From VXNE01 sp963664635 (GTDB lineage: Bacteria > Pseudomonadota > Gammaproteobacteria > Pseudomonadales > Azotimanducaceae), in the NCBI GenBank assembly GCA_963664635.1, contig OY761542.1:4402001-4466000 (forward strand): 64,000 nucleotides of DNA, read 5' to 3'. This document shows positions 1-8,770 of this stretch, piece by piece. Below the pieces are notes generated by a model. That model did no database searches, was not told where the DNA came from, and worked only from the letters and a program-made list of their open reading frames with translations. A program made the position numbers and the translations under genes. Positions within the stretch are counted from its first letter, which is position 1; each line of letters opens with the position of its first letter.

Positions 1-443
1 GTCAGGGACTCGGCGGCGCCGGCGAAGTCCCGGTCCCGCTCGGCCGGCGGCGTGCCCCCCGGGGGCGGCGCGTGGTAGATGTCGTCCCAGCTCGTGTCGA
101 CCGGGAGCTCGGAGGGAATTCCGGCGCTCTCGAACGAGACCTCCCCGGCGGGGTCGTGCGTCCCGTCGGCCATGGACGCGCCATCCTGCTCCCACGGGTC
201 ATCCGCAGCCCCCAGGACCTCCGCTGCGTCGGCTTCGACGCCCGCGCGGTCGTCCTCGCGCTCGGCCTCGCCCTCGCCGTCCTCGGTGTCGTCCGGATAG
301 TCGAGCATCGGGTTGCTCTCGATGGCTTTCCGAACCTCCTGGGCGAGTTCGACGGACGAGAGCTGCATCAGGCGTATCGCCTGCTGCAACTGCGGCGTCA
401 TCGTGACCTGCTGGCCGACCCTGAGGGACAGCGAGGGCTTCAT
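1..443 (-). CDS. rpoN: RNA polymerase sigma-54 factor, N-terminal part
   Basis: The first about 147 residues of sigma-54 are present; the rest lies beyond the left window edge. The ATG is at 443 and the protein begins MKPSLSLRVGQQ, followed by the glutamine-rich Region I (TPQLQQAIRLMQLSSVEL) that contacts activators and controls opening at -24/-12 promoters. An acidic stretch (Region II) follows. It lies downstream of lptB on the same strand after an 84 nt gap, the usual gammaproteobacterial order lptA-lptB-rpoN. An upstream ATG is in another frame and is closed by a stop overlapping this start, so 443 is the only good start. The DNA-binding part is not visible. Confidence 0.95.
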   Translation of the reverse strand, partial: MKPSLSLRVGQQVTMTPQLQQAIRLMQLSSVELAQEVRKAIESNPMLDYPDDTEDGEGEAEREDDRAGVEADAAEVLGAADDPWEQDGASMADGTHDPAGEVSFESAGIPSELPVDTSWDDIYHAPPPGGTPPAERDRDFAGAAESL

Positions 444-527
444 CCGTCGAACCTGGAAATCATGGTTGTGGGAGTTTCCCGGACTTTACGTCCACACGGC
501 AAGTCGGGCACCCCCGGCCAACCGCCG

Positions 528-1253
528 CTACAACTCGAAGCGCTCGCCGAGGTACACGCGCCGGACGGTGTCGTTCGACAGGATCGTCTCGGCATCGCCC
601 TCGGCGATGATGTGGCCTTCGTTGACGATGTAGGCCCGGTCGCAGATGTCCAGCGTCTCGCGAACGTTGTGGTCGGTAATGAGGATCCCGATCCGCCGCC
701 GGGCGAGACCCTGGATTTCCCGCTTGAGGTCCTCCACGGAGATGGGGTCGATGCCGGCAAACGGCTCGTCGAGAAGGATGAACGCCGGCTCGCTCGCCAG
801 CGCACGCGCGATCTCCAGCCGGCGCCGCTCTCCCCCGGACAGGCGTTCTCCGAGGGTCCCGCGGATGCCGTCCAGGCGGAACTCCTCCAACAACCGCTCG
901 ACCAGCCGGTGCCGCTCGGCCCGACCGAGGCCGCGCCGCAGCTCCGCGATGGCCTTGAGGTTGTCCTCCACGGACAGGCGGCGAAACACGCTCGCTTCCT
1001 GCGGCAGGTAGCCAATTCCGGCGCGCGCCCGGTCGTGCATCGCCGCCCGGCTCAGGTCCGCGCCGTCGAGCAGGATCCTACCCTCGTCCATCCGGACCAG
1101 GCCCACGATCATGTAGAAGCAGGTGGTCTTGCCGGCGCCGTTCGGGCCAAGCAACCCCACGATCTCCCCACTCGCCAGCCCCAGCGTGACATCGTCGACC
1201 ACTGCGCGGTCGCGGTAGCGCTTGCGGAGGCCGGCGGCGGACAGCTCGGCCAT
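528..1253 (-). CDS. lptB: LPS export ABC transporter ATP-binding protein LptB
   Basis: Cytoplasmic ATPase that powers extraction of lipopolysaccharide from the inner membrane by LptFG and its passage over the Lpt bridge. The 241 residues match the family length. Visible motifs are Walker A GPNGAGKT (about residue 37), signature LSGGERRR (about 138), Walker B FILLDEPFAG (about 158) and the H-loop in ITDHNVRET. It starts 4 nt after the lptA stop, so the two are probably translated together, and rpoN follows. LptF/LptG are not in the window. Confidence 0.97.
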   Translation of the reverse strand: MAELSAAGLRKRYRDRAVVDDVTLGLASGEIVGLLGPNGAGKTTCFYMIVGLVRMDEGRILLDGADLSRAAMHDRARAGIGYLPQEASVFRRLSVEDNLKAIAELRRGLGRAERHRLVERLLEEFRLDGIRGTLGERLSGGERRRLEIARALASEPAFILLDEPFAGIDPISVEDLKREIQGLARRRIGILITDHNVRETLDICDRAYIVNEGHIIAEGDAETILSNDTVRRVYLGERFEL

Positions 1254-1257
1254 CGCG

Positions 1258-1872
1258 CTAGCGGGGGGGCGCCCCGCGCTCGGTGGCGGGCTCCGGCTGC
1301 CAGATCATTTCCACGCTCCCTTCGCCGTCACCCTCCGCGTCGATCCGGCCCTCCCGAAGGTCGTAGTGGATGGTCTCGGCGCGGAACTCGCTGCGTTCCT
1401 GGGTCAGGTGGGCGCGTCCCGTGAGCTCCACCCGTTCCTCCAGCACGTGGTACACGATCAGCCGCGCATCGGCCCCGACCGGCTCGGCGCCGGACCGCTG
1501 TCGGTAGCGCGCCGGACTGCCTTCCGCCGTGACGCGCACGACCTGGTCGCCGTCGTACTCGATGACCATCCGGTCGGCCTCGACCAGCATCGTGCCCTGC
1601 TCCATGCGCACGTCGCCGGTCAGTATGGTGCGTCCCTTCGCGTCGACGTCCGCATGATCCGCGCGCCAGTGAATCGGCTGCTCCCGGTCATGGCCCTCGG
1701 GCGCGACCTGCAGTCCATGCGCGGTTGCCGACGCGAGGCACAGGAGTCCGAGCGCTGCTACTTGGGCGCCCGGGCGCAGCCCCGCGGCGCGCCCGGCGCG
1801 GCATGCATGGTGTCCTCGGCCCCGGAACTGGCTCATGTGGCCACTCAAGTGCCTACTCATGTGCAGCGTCAT
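1258..1872 (-). CDS. lptA: LPS transport periplasmic protein LptA
   Basis: Periplasmic bridge protein of the LPS export machine (OstA/LptA family, about 204 residues). A signal peptide is visible: an arginine-rich start, then the hydrophobic stretch VAALGLLCLASATAHG. The beta-jellyroll body has the typical alternation, for example HADVDAKGRTILTGDVRMEQG and LTGRAHLTQ. The ATG at 1872 lies 17 nt after the lptC stop; in-frame ATGs at 1860 and 1836 are alternatives and would shorten an unusual His/Met-rich leader. It lies between lptC and lptB, as expected. Confidence 0.9.
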   Translation of the reverse strand: MTLHMSRHLSGHMSQFRGRGHHACRAGRAAGLRPGAQVAALGLLCLASATAHGLQVAPEGHDREQPIHWRADHADVDAKGRTILTGDVRMEQGTMLVEADRMVIEYDGDQVVRVTAEGSPARYRQRSGAEPVGADARLIVYHVLEERVELTGRAHLTQERSEFRAETIHYDLREGRIDAEGDGEGSVEMIWQPEPATERGAPPR

Positions 1873-1889
1873 GTGCAGACGCGTGCTGC

Positions 1890-2648
1890 TCAGGGACCGC
1901 CGGCGTCCCGGCGCGGGACGGCGACGATGTGGACCCTCTGCCCGGGCGCGGAGGACAACTCCAGCCACCCGCGCTCCAAGTCTCCTTCGAAACCCGCGGC
2001 GGTGCTGCGCCGGCCGGGCGCCTCGATCATAACAGGTCGGTCCGTACGGGCGTATTGGCGCTCCGGGTAGACGTGCAGCGCGACCGTGCTGACGACCAGC
2101 GCGCCCCCCGCGCCGAGGTCGCGCTCGAGCACGACGCTCTCGCGGAGCACGAGCTGCTCTTCGAGCGTCCCGGACGGTCCGGGGACCGTGCTCAGCACGC
2201 CGCGTCGCGCCGACACCCGCCACGGCGGCGCCCCCGGGCTGTGCAGTTCCAGCGCCGGGCGGTCGAGCGTCGTGACACCGTCCCGCTCGTACTGACGCAG
2301 CTCCCTGGCAGCGATCCGGTACTCGATGCCGCCGTCGTCCCGAAACTGCGTGATCAGCGCCCCGTCGATGAACACGTCCGGCTCGTCCCGGAGCTCCGGC
2401 GGCAGGTCCGGCGCCGGGGTTTCTCCGGACTGCAGGAAGACCAGCGCGAAGACCAGCGCGGCCCCGGCTCCTCCTCCCCAGCGCCAGCCACGCGCGTCGG
2501 ACCAACGGCGACGGGAACGGAGCGGCCGGTGACGTTGGCTCCATGCGAGGGCGGTGTGGCTGGCCTGGAGGCGGCGCCGATGCCCGGCGTGGGCGAACGG
2601 CGTTCGCGTTGCGAGGCACCGGACCGGCTTTGGGGCGCGCACGGGCAA
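1890..2648 (-). CDS. lptC: LPS export protein LptC
   Basis: Single-pass inner-membrane protein that passes LPS from LptB2FG to LptA. One membrane segment is visible around residues 55-72 (GAGAALVFALVFLQ) after a basic N-terminal tail. The periplasmic part then shows the LptC pattern (PDVFIDGALITQFRDDGGIEYRIAA and the repeated strand/turn units). The TTG start at 2648 lies 3 nt after the kdsC stop. The cytoplasmic tail of more than 50 residues is long for the family, so a later start is possible. Confidence 0.85.
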   Translation of the reverse strand: MPVRAPKPVRCLATRTPFAHAGHRRRLQASHTALAWSQRHRPLRSRRRWSDARGWRWGGGAGAALVFALVFLQSGETPAPDLPPELRDEPDVFIDGALITQFRDDGGIEYRIAARELRQYERDGVTTLDRPALELHSPGAPPWRVSARRGVLSTVPGPSGTLEEQLVLRESVVLERDLGAGGALVVSTVALHVYPERQYARTDRPVMIEAPGRRSTAAGFEGDLERGWLELSSAPGQRVHIVAVPRRDAGGP

Positions 2649-2651
2649 GGG

Positions 2652-3242
2652 CTACCGTTGGGGCGCCGGCGACCCCCGGCGCCGCCCCCCGCGACGGGAC
2701 GCGTCGAGTGCATCTTCCCAGAGCCCCCTGGCGACGAGGATCAGGTGGCACGCCTCGCGCACGGCCCCGGCCCCCGGGCGCGCCTCCGTGACGTAGTCCG
2801 CCTCCCCCGCCACCGCGGGGTGCGCGCCGGGCACGCCGATCCGGAAACCCACGCGATCGAACAGCGCCAGGTCAGCGATGTCGTCACCCACGTGCGCCAT
2901 GCGTTCCGGCGCCACCGCCGCGGCTCCACACAACGCCGCCAGTGCCCGGGCCTTGTCCTCCACGCCTTGGTAGACATGGACGATCCCGAGTTCCCGGGCG
3001 CGTCGTTCGACCGCTGGCGAGTCTCGCCCCGACACGATGGCCACCGGGATGCCGGCCGCCTGCAGCATCTTTACCGCCGCACCGTCCTGCGCATGAAACG
3101 CCTTGATCTCCACGCCGCCGTCCGAGTAGTGCAGGCGCCCGTCCGTGAGCACGCCGTCCACGTCCAGGATCAACAGGTCCACCTCGCGTGCGCCCGCCAG
3201 GACAGGCTCCGGGAATCCGCATTGATCACCCGTTCCAGTCAC
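2652..3242 (-). CDS. kdsC: 3-deoxy-D-manno-octulosonate 8-phosphate phosphatase
   Basis: HAD-superfamily phosphatase that removes phosphate from Kdo-8-phosphate, giving free Kdo for the LPS inner core. The HAD catalytic motif is LLILDVDGVLTDG (nucleophile Asp and general-acid Asp), followed by motif II in IVSGRDS and the metal-binding motif HVGDDIADL. About 196 residues, close to the family size. The GTG at 3242 overlaps the stop of the upstream antiporter by 4 nt (GTGA), implying coupled translation. The arabinose-5-phosphate isomerase gene kdsD, usually found between the antiporter and kdsC, is absent here. Confidence 0.93.
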   Translation of the reverse strand: MTGTGDQCGFPEPVLAGAREVDLLILDVDGVLTDGRLHYSDGGVEIKAFHAQDGAAVKMLQAAGIPVAIVSGRDSPAVERRARELGIVHVYQGVEDKARALAALCGAAAVAPERMAHVGDDIADLALFDRVGFRIGVPGAHPAVAGEADYVTEARPGAGAVREACHLILVARGLWEDALDASRRGGRRRGSPAPQR

Positions 3243-4201
3243 GCCTGGTGGTAGAGCAGCACCATGTAGCCGATCCATGCGAGCACCATGACCGAGCCCT
3301 CGAACCGCGTGATGACGGGCCGCGAGCCGATCGCGTAGGCGAACAGGACGAGCAGCGCCGTCAGCGCCGCCATCATGCCGAAGTCGCGCCACAGCACGTG
3401 CGCCTCGATGCCCACCGGATACACGAGGCCGGGTACGGCCAGCACCGCCAGGATGTTGAGGATGTTCGACCCGACGACATTGCCGATGGCGATGTCCGGG
3501 TGCCCCTTGATCGCGGCGCTGAGCGTCGCGGCCAGCTCCGGCAGGCTCGTGCCCACGGCAACGACCGTCAGGCCGATCACGAGCTCGCTCACGCCGAGCA
3601 GGCGCGCGATTTCCGTGGCGGCCCACACCAGCATCCAGGCCGCGGCAAGCAGCACCGCCAGCCCGATCGCGGTCCAGAGCAGGGCCCGCGCGGGGGTCAT
3701 GCTCGGCAGTTCCTCGACTTCCTCCTCAAGCGTCTCGCGAATGCCGTGGGCCGCGCCCCGCTGCTTGCGCATGAGTCTGTGCATCACCAGCCAGAGGCCG
3801 GCGAGCAGCACCAGTCCGTCGAACGTGCCGAGCCACAGGTCGAAGAGGCAGATCAGCGCCAGGAGGGTCGACGCAATGAGCCACGGCAACTCCAACCTCA
3901 GCACTCCCGGCGCAAAGGGCAACGGCGCGACCATGGCCGTCACCCCGAGGACGAGTCCGATGTTGGCGATGTTCGAGCCGATCGCGTTGCCGATGGCCAG
4001 GGAGGAGGACTCCCCGAGCGATGCCGCCAGCGCCACCAGGATCTCGGGCGCCGACGTCCCCAGGGAGACGACGGTCAGTCCGATAAGGACCTTCGAGACG
4101 TTCAGGTTGGTGGCGGTGGCCGCGGCCCCGGAGACGAATCGGTCCGCGCTCCAGATCAGCGCGACGAACCCGGTTATCAGTGCCAGTATCGGAACCCACA
4201 T
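3239..4201 (-). CDS. yrbG: Sodium/calcium antiporter, CaxA/YrbG family
   Basis: Inner-membrane cation exchanger of 320 residues with about ten membrane segments and the two inverted alpha-repeats typical of the Ca2+:cation antiporter family. Ion-binding motifs are GTSAPEILVAL with GNAIGSNIAN in the first half, and GTSLPELAATL with GNVVGSNILN in the second. The acidic cytoplasmic loop between the halves (RETLEEEVEEL) is expected. First gene of the minus-strand envelope operon, followed by kdsC with a 4 nt overlap. The substrate is inferred from the family; physiological roles in bacteria are poorly known. Confidence 0.93.
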   Translation of the reverse strand: MWVPILALITGFVALIWSADRFVSGAAATATNLNVSKVLIGLTVVSLGTSAPEILVALAASLGESSSLAIGNAIGSNIANIGLVLGVTAMVAPLPFAPGVLRLELPWLIASTLLALICLFDLWLGTFDGLVLLAGLWLVMHRLMRKQRGAAHGIRETLEEEVEELPSMTPARALLWTAIGLAVLLAAAWMLVWAATEIARLLGVSELVIGLTVVAVGTSLPELAATLSAAIKGHPDIAIGNVVGSNILNILAVLAVPGLVYPVGIEAHVLWRDFGMMAALTALLVLFAYAIGSRPVITRFEGSVMVLAWIGYMVLLYHQA

Positions 4202-4587
4202 CGGGGATCACCGGCTCCGGGGTTGGCCTGTCGCTCCAGCATTGCAGCGGTGGACGGCGGGGTCACGCGACCGGGCGCCGGCGGCGCCGCCCGGCCTGGG
4301 ACTCTTCGCGATCGGCCATCGCTCACAAGTTTCTCCAGTATCGCTGCGCTTTCGTGCGTTACCATCCAAGGGGTCCAAACGACTGCACGACCGCCACCGC
4401 CACGGACCGATGCGGGAGGAGTGCGCCGTGGCGAGCCGTCACGCCCGGCGGTCGCCCTCCGCGCCCGGTCGTCGCTTCGGGCATGTTAACGTGAATCGCC
4501 CGCCGCCAAGCCGACCGGGATCCGGGGACGGGCTCCTGGGACGGGCTCCGGGGACAGGCTCCGGGACAGGAAGGAACCGAAGAGAGA
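4202..4587. other. Divergent intergenic region yrbG/ibaG
   Basis: A 386 bp region between two divergently read operons, so it should hold promoters for both. I see no convincing protein or RNA gene. In related genomes the mlaFEDCB lipid-transport genes lie between yrbG and ibaG; nothing of them is left here. The last 60 bases hold a short tandem repeat, listed separately. Confidence 0.6.
4525..4571 (+). repeat. 13-bp tandem repeat upstream of ibaG
   Basis: Three full units of 13 bp (GGGGACGGGCTCC with one or two changes) at 4525, 4538 and 4551, then a partial unit GGGACAGG. The array ends 16 nt before the ibaG ATG, so a change in copy number would move the leader of the ibaG-murA transcript. 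Function unknown. Confidence 0.75.
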
Positions 4588-4857
4588 ATGCAGGAATCCA
4601 TCGCCGGACTGGTGCGCGCCCACGTCGCGGACGCGGACGTCGAGGTCCGGGCCGACGGCAACCACTTCAAGGTGACCGTCACGAGTGCCGCATTCGCCGG
4701 ACTCGGCCGCGTACGCCGGCAGCAACTCGTGTACCAAGCCATCGGACACCTGATACGCGACGGTTCCGTCCACGCGGTGACGATCGACGCGGTCACCCCG
4801 GACGAGGCCCGGCGCGCGGGGACCCCGGGGGGAGGTTCCCAGGAACCGCGGGGCTGA
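4588..4857 (+). CDS. ibaG: BolA family protein IbaG
   Basis: Small (89 residues) BolA-like protein, the IbaG/YrbA branch, identified by its place directly before murA and by the fold signature: FKVTVTSAAFAGL, then RRQQLVYQAIGHLIRDGSVHAVTIDA. BolA proteins form [2Fe-2S] complexes with monothiol glutaredoxins and affect envelope traits and acid response. The ATG at 4588 has a purine-rich leader (GAAGAGAGA). The murA start follows 12 nt after the stop, so one transcript is likely. Confidence 0.9.
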   Translation: MQESIAGLVRAHVADADVEVRADGNHFKVTVTSAAFAGLGRVRRQQLVYQAIGHLIRDGSVHAVTIDAVTPDEARRAGTPGGGSQEPRG

Positions 4858-4869
4858 CCGAGAGCGGCC

Positions 4870-6147
4870 TTGGACAAGCTCGTCATACGCGGCGGCACGC
4901 CCCTCTCGGGAGAACTGGCGGTGTCCGGCGCCAAGAACTCCGTGCTCCCGATCCTGGCCGCCGCACTCCTGGCCGATGCCCCGGTACGCGTGCACAACGT
5001 CCCGCGTCTCCGGGACGTGTCCACGATGACCGCCCTGTTGCGCAACCTCGGCGCCGACGTGTCCGGCGAAGACACCGTCGTCGAGGTCGCGCGGTCCGCA
5101 CTGTCCGGCTACCGCGCGCCGTACGAACTCGTGCGGACCATGCGCGCGTCGTTCCTGCTCATGGGCCCGCTCCTCGCCCGTTTCGGCCGCGCCGAGGTCT
5201 CCCTGCCGGGCGGCTGCGCCATCGGCCCGCGCCCGGTCGACCAGCACCTGAAGGGCTTCCAGGCGATGGGCGCCAAGGTCGAACTGGAGGACGGCTACGT
5301 CAAGGCGCGGGCGCCCCACGGCCTGCGCGGGTGCAGGATCGCCTTCGACGTCTCCACCGTGGGCGGCACCGAGAACCTGCTGATGGCGGCAACGCTGGCC
5401 CGCGGCACCACGCGGATCGAGAACGCGGCCCGGGAACCGGAAATCGTGGACCTTGCCGAGTGCCTCATCGCCATGGGCGCCCGCGTCCACGGGCACGGAA
5501 CCCCCGTCATCGAGGTCGAGGGCAGTCCCACCCTCGGCGGCTGCGAGCACCACGTCATGCCCGACCGGGTGGAGGCGGGAACCTACCTCATCGCCGCGGC
5601 GGCCACGCGCGGCGACATCCGCCTGCGGGACGTGCGCCCGTCCTCCCTGCGCGCCGTACTCGACAAGCTGCGCGAGGCCGGCGCCACGATCGAGGTCGGA
5701 CCCGGCCGGATCGCCCTCGACATGGGCGGCGCGAGACCCCGGGGCGTGGACATCCAGACCGCGCCCTACCCCGGCTTCCCGACGGACATGCAGGCCCAGT
5801 TCCTGGCCATGAATACCGTGGCCAGCGGCACGAGCCGCGTGACCGAAACGATCTTCGAGAACCGCTTCATGCATGTGAACGAGCTGCTGCGCCTCGGCGC
5901 CAGGGTGCGGCTCGAGGACCAGCGCACGGCCATCGTGCGCGGCGTCACCCGGCTGCGCGGCGCGCCCGTCATGGCGACGGACCTGCGGGCCTCCTTCGGA
6001 CTGGTGGTCGGCGCCCTGCTGGCGCGGGGCGAGACCGTGATCGCCCGCATCTACCACATGGACCGGGGCTACGAGCGCATCGAGCGCAAACTCGGCGCGC
6101 TCGGCGCGGACGTCCGCCGCGTGCCCGGTTCCGGCGGCATGCCGTGA
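4870..6147 (+). CDS. murA: UDP-N-acetylglucosamine 1-carboxyvinyltransferase MurA
   Basis: First committed step of peptidoglycan synthesis: transfer of enolpyruvate from PEP to UDP-GlcNAc in the cytoplasm. The 425 residues match the family. The N-terminal KNSVLPILAA substrate loop is present, and the catalytic cysteine is Cys116 in PGGCAIGPRPVD, so this is the fosfomycin-sensitive Cys type. The start is TTG at 4870 (MDKLVIRGG), which places the conserved N-terminus correctly. Its stop overlaps the GTG of hisD by 4 nt. The usual next gene hisG is missing. Confidence 0.97.
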   Translation: MDKLVIRGGTPLSGELAVSGAKNSVLPILAAALLADAPVRVHNVPRLRDVSTMTALLRNLGADVSGEDTVVEVARSALSGYRAPYELVRTMRASFLLMGPLLARFGRAEVSLPGGCAIGPRPVDQHLKGFQAMGAKVELEDGYVKARAPHGLRGCRIAFDVSTVGGTENLLMAATLARGTTRIENAAREPEIVDLAECLIAMGARVHGHGTPVIEVEGSPTLGGCEHHVMPDRVEAGTYLIAAAATRGDIRLRDVRPSSLRAVLDKLREAGATIEVGPGRIALDMGGARPRGVDIQTAPYPGFPTDMQAQFLAMNTVASGTSRVTETIFENRFMHVNELLRLGARVRLEDQRTAIVRGVTRLRGAPVMATDLRASFGLVVGALLARGETVIARIYHMDRGYERIERKLGALGADVRRVPGSGGMP

Positions 6148-7538
6148 TCGCCCGCCTCGTTACGTCGGCAGCGGACTTCGATATCGCGCTGGCACGGCTC
6201 GCGTACTGGGACGACGCCCGGGACGACGCCGTGGAACGGGCGGTGGCGGAGATACTGCGGGCCGTCGGAGAACGCGGCGACGCCGCGGTGCTCGAGTACA
6301 CGGAGCGCTTCGACGGCGTCGCGGCCGACAGCGTCGCGCAGTTGCGTCTCCAGCCGGAACAGATGGCCGACAGCCACGCCCGGCTGCCCCATCCCGACCG
6401 GGCGGCGCTCGAAGCCGCCGCCGCGCGGATCCGGCAGTTCCACGAGCGCCAGCTCGAGGACGCGGCGGCCTTCGAGTACGACGACGGCATCGGCAACCGC
6501 CTCGGTCAGCGCGTGGTACCCCTCGACCGGGTGGGCGTCTACGTCCCCGGCGGTCAGGCGACGTATCCCTCGAGTGCGCTCATGACGCTCGTGCCCGCGC
6601 GCGTCGCCGGCGTCGGCCAACTGATCGCCACCGTCCCCACGCCCAACGGCGCACGCAGCGACCATCTGCTGGCCGCCCTGCACGTCGGCGGCGCCGACCT
6701 CGTGTTCACCATCGGCGGCGCCCAGGCGATCGGGGCCCTGGCCTTCGGCACCGCCACGATCCCGCGGGTGGACAAGATCGTCGGCCCGGGCGGTGCGTAC
6801 GTCGCCGCGGCCAAGCGCCAGGTGTTCGGACGCGTCGGCATCGACGGCATCGCCGGCCCGAGCGAGATCGTCATCGTCGCCGACGGCACGGTCCCGGCCC
6901 GCTGGACGGCGCTCGACCTGTTCGCACAGGCGGAGCACGACGCCGCCGCCCAGGCGCTGCTCCTGTGCCCGGACCCGGATTACCTCGAGGCCGTAGCCCG
7001 CCAGATGGAAGCGTTGCTGCCAGACATGACGCGCCGCGCCACGATCTCGGCCTCGCTGCGCGCGCGCGGCGCCCTCATCGGGACACGCGATCTCGACGAA
7101 GCCGTGGAAGTCGCCAACCGCCTGGCGCCCGAGCACCTGCAGCTCGCCGTCGCGGACCCCGAGGCCCTGCTGCCGCGGGTGCGGCATGCCGGGGCGATCT
7201 TCCTCGGCGGCCATGCCGCCGAAGCGCTCGGCGACTACAGCGCCGGGCCGAGCCACGTCCTGCCGACCTTCGGCACCGCGCGCTACGCGTCGCCCCTGGG
7301 CGTGAACGATTTCCGCAAACGCAGTTCGATCATCGGCATCTCGGCCGCGGGCGCGCCCGCGCTGGCCCGCACGGCCGCCGCCATCGCCCGTGCCGAAGGC
7401 CTCGACGCGCACGCGCTGTCCGCCTTGGCCCGTGTGGAGGAGGCCCGTGTCGAGGAGGCCCGTGTCGAGGAGGCCCGTGTCGAGGAGGCCCGTGTCGAGG
7501 AGGCCCGTGTCGAGGGGGCTCGCGTCGAGGACGTCTGA
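6144..7538 (+). CDS. hisD: Histidinol dehydrogenase
   Basis: Last two oxidation steps of histidine synthesis, L-histidinol to L-histidine with two NAD+, using a bound zinc. Signatures are RVGVYVPGGQATYPSS, GGAQAIGALAFG, the GPGGAYVAAAKRQVFG region, LFAQAEHD with a metal-ligand His, and APEHLQL. The GTG start at 6144 overlaps the murA stop (GTGA). The protein is 464 residues against about 430-440 in the family. The excess is a C-terminal tail of seven near-identical pentads (RVEEA), encoded by a 15-bp tandem repeat after the normal end of the domain. hisG and hisC are not adjacent. Confidence 0.96.
   Translation: MIARLVTSAADFDIALARLAYWDDARDDAVERAVAEILRAVGERGDAAVLEYTERFDGVAADSVAQLRLQPEQMADSHARLPHPDRAALEAAAARIRQFHERQLEDAAAFEYDDGIGNRLGQRVVPLDRVGVYVPGGQATYPSSALMTLVPARVAGVGQLIATVPTPNGARSDHLLAALHVGGADLVFTIGGAQAIGALAFGTATIPRVDKIVGPGGAYVAAAKRQVFGRVGIDGIAGPSEIVIVADGTVPARWTALDLFAQAEHDAAAQALLLCPDPDYLEAVARQMEALLPDMTRRATISASLRARGALIGTRDLDEAVEVANRLAPEHLQLAVADPEALLPRVRHAGAIFLGGHAAEALGDYSAGPSHVLPTFGTARYASPLGVNDFRKRSSIIGISAAGAPALARTAAAIARAEGLDAHALSALARVEEARVEEARVEEARVEEARVEEARVEGARVEDV
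7431..7535 (+). repeat. 15-bp coding tandem repeat at the 3' end of hisD
   Basis: Seven consecutive 15-bp units (consensus CGTGTCGAGGAGGCC) with only a few changes, in frame, running to the last sense codon. Units 3-5 are identical. The peptide is a charged, helix-prone pentad repeat (Arg-Val-Glu-Glu-Ala). The near identity suggests recent slippage expansion. Confidence 0.95.
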
Positions 7539-7630
7539 GGCCGGTCGCGCGCCGGCGCGCGGGGCCCCTCGCGGGGGCACGTCGCGCGAGGCGTGCCCGC
7601 TCGACTCCATGGCGCTATAGTCCGGCGCCC

Positions 7631-8716
7631 GTGATCACTCCCACCGCCGTCCACGAGCAACATCTCGCGCAGCGGGACTTCCGGCGCGACCCGGCGCAGG
7701 ACGCCGCCCTGCGCGAACTCGACGCACTGCACCGCAAGCTCGCGTCGGCCGCGTCCCCGCCGCGGCGGCTCGCGGCGCGGCTGCGCCGCCGGACGCCACC
7801 CGTCGAGGGCCTGTACCTGTGGGGCGGCGTGGGACGCGGCAAGACCTACCTGATGGACCTGTTCTTCGAGTGCCTGCCGTTCGAGGCCAAGCTCCGCCTC
7901 CACTTCCACCGCTTCATGCTGCGCGTGCACCACGACCTGCGCCGCCTGGCGGGTATCGCGAACCCCCTGTCCCGCGTGGCGCAGGACATGGCCGAAGAAG
8001 CGCGGGTCCTGTGCTTCGACGAGTTCTTCGTGTCGGACATCGGCGATGCGATGATCCTCGGCGAACTGGTCGGCGCACTGTTCGAGCGCGGCGTGACCCT
8101 GCTCGCCACGTCCAATGTCGAGCCACGGCGCCTTTACGAGAACGGGCTGCAGCGGCGGCGCTTCCTGCCCGCCATCGACCGCATCGAGGCCCACATGCAG
8201 GTGCTGCACCTCGATGGCGACACGGACTACCGGCTGCGCGTGCTGTCGAATGCGGACACCTATCACTGGCCGGCGTCCACCGCCGCGGAGCAGCGCCTGG
8301 CGGAGTGTTTCGCCGCCCTCGCTCCCCAGCCGCCCAGGGACGCGGAGCGTCTGGAAGTGAACGGACGCGAGATCCGGACCCGGCGCCGCACGGACGACGT
8401 CGCATGGTTCGACTTCGCGGAACTCTGCGAGGGACCCCGCAGCCAGAACGACTACATCGAGCTGTCGCGCGAGTTCCACGCGGTGGTGGTGAGCGGCGTC
8501 CCGGTGTTCGACCCGACGCGCGAAGATGCCGCACGCCGGTTCATCGGGCTCATCGACGAACTGTACGATCGCAACGTCAAGCTGGTGCTCTCGGCGGAGG
8601 GCGCGATCGGCGACCTCTACCGGGGCGAGCGCCTGCGCGCGGAGTTCGAACGCACCGCCAGCCGCCTCCGGGAAATGCAGTCGCTCGAGTACCTCGGCCG
8701 CTCCCACAAACCTTGA
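7631..8716 (+). CDS. zapE: Cell division ATPase ZapE (AFG1 family)
   Basis: AAA ATPase of the AFG1/YhcM family, which in E. coli associates with the Z-ring and affects FtsZ polymers under stress. Visible are Walker A GGVGRGKTYLMD, the HFHRFMLRVHHDL stretch, Walker B VLCFDEFFVSDI and sensor motif LLATSN. About 361 residues, normal for the family. The GTG at 7631 is chosen because homology begins right after it. It sits 92 nt after hisD and directly before rplM-rpsI, a common gammaproteobacterial order. Confidence 0.93.
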   Translation: MITPTAVHEQHLAQRDFRRDPAQDAALRELDALHRKLASAASPPRRLAARLRRRTPPVEGLYLWGGVGRGKTYLMDLFFECLPFEAKLRLHFHRFMLRVHHDLRRLAGIANPLSRVAQDMAEEARVLCFDEFFVSDIGDAMILGELVGALFERGVTLLATSNVEPRRLYENGLQRRRFLPAIDRIEAHMQVLHLDGDTDYRLRVLSNADTYHWPASTAAEQRLAECFAALAPQPPRDAERLEVNGREIRTRRRTDDVAWFDFAELCEGPRSQNDYIELSREFHAVVVSGVPVFDPTREDAARRFIGLIDELYDRNVKLVLSAEGAIGDLYRGERLRAEFERTASRLREMQSLEYLGRSHKP

Positions 8717-8742
8717 TCGGCGGCGTGCTCCTTCGATAGAAT
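8713..8742 (+). promoter_or_regulatory. Possible sigma-70 promoter for rplM-rpsI
   Basis: TTGATC at 8713-8718 and TAGAAT at 8737-8742, 18 nt apart. The -35 box overlaps the end of zapE and the predicted start lies about 20 nt before the rplM ATG. Position and spacing fit, but this rests on pattern only. Confidence 0.4.
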
Positions 8743-8770
8743 CCGCGCGCTCCTGGGCCGGACCCTCCAC

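Noticed and set aside
7431..7535. Tandem units as a CRISPR array
   Set aside because: Units are directly adjacent, 15 bp, in frame with hisD and without spacers; no cas genes.
3375..7538. A 1387-residue open frame on the plus strand
   Set aside because: Only the part from 6144 (hisD) is a protein; the front is antisense to the antiporter and out of frame with ibaG and murA, left open by high GC content.
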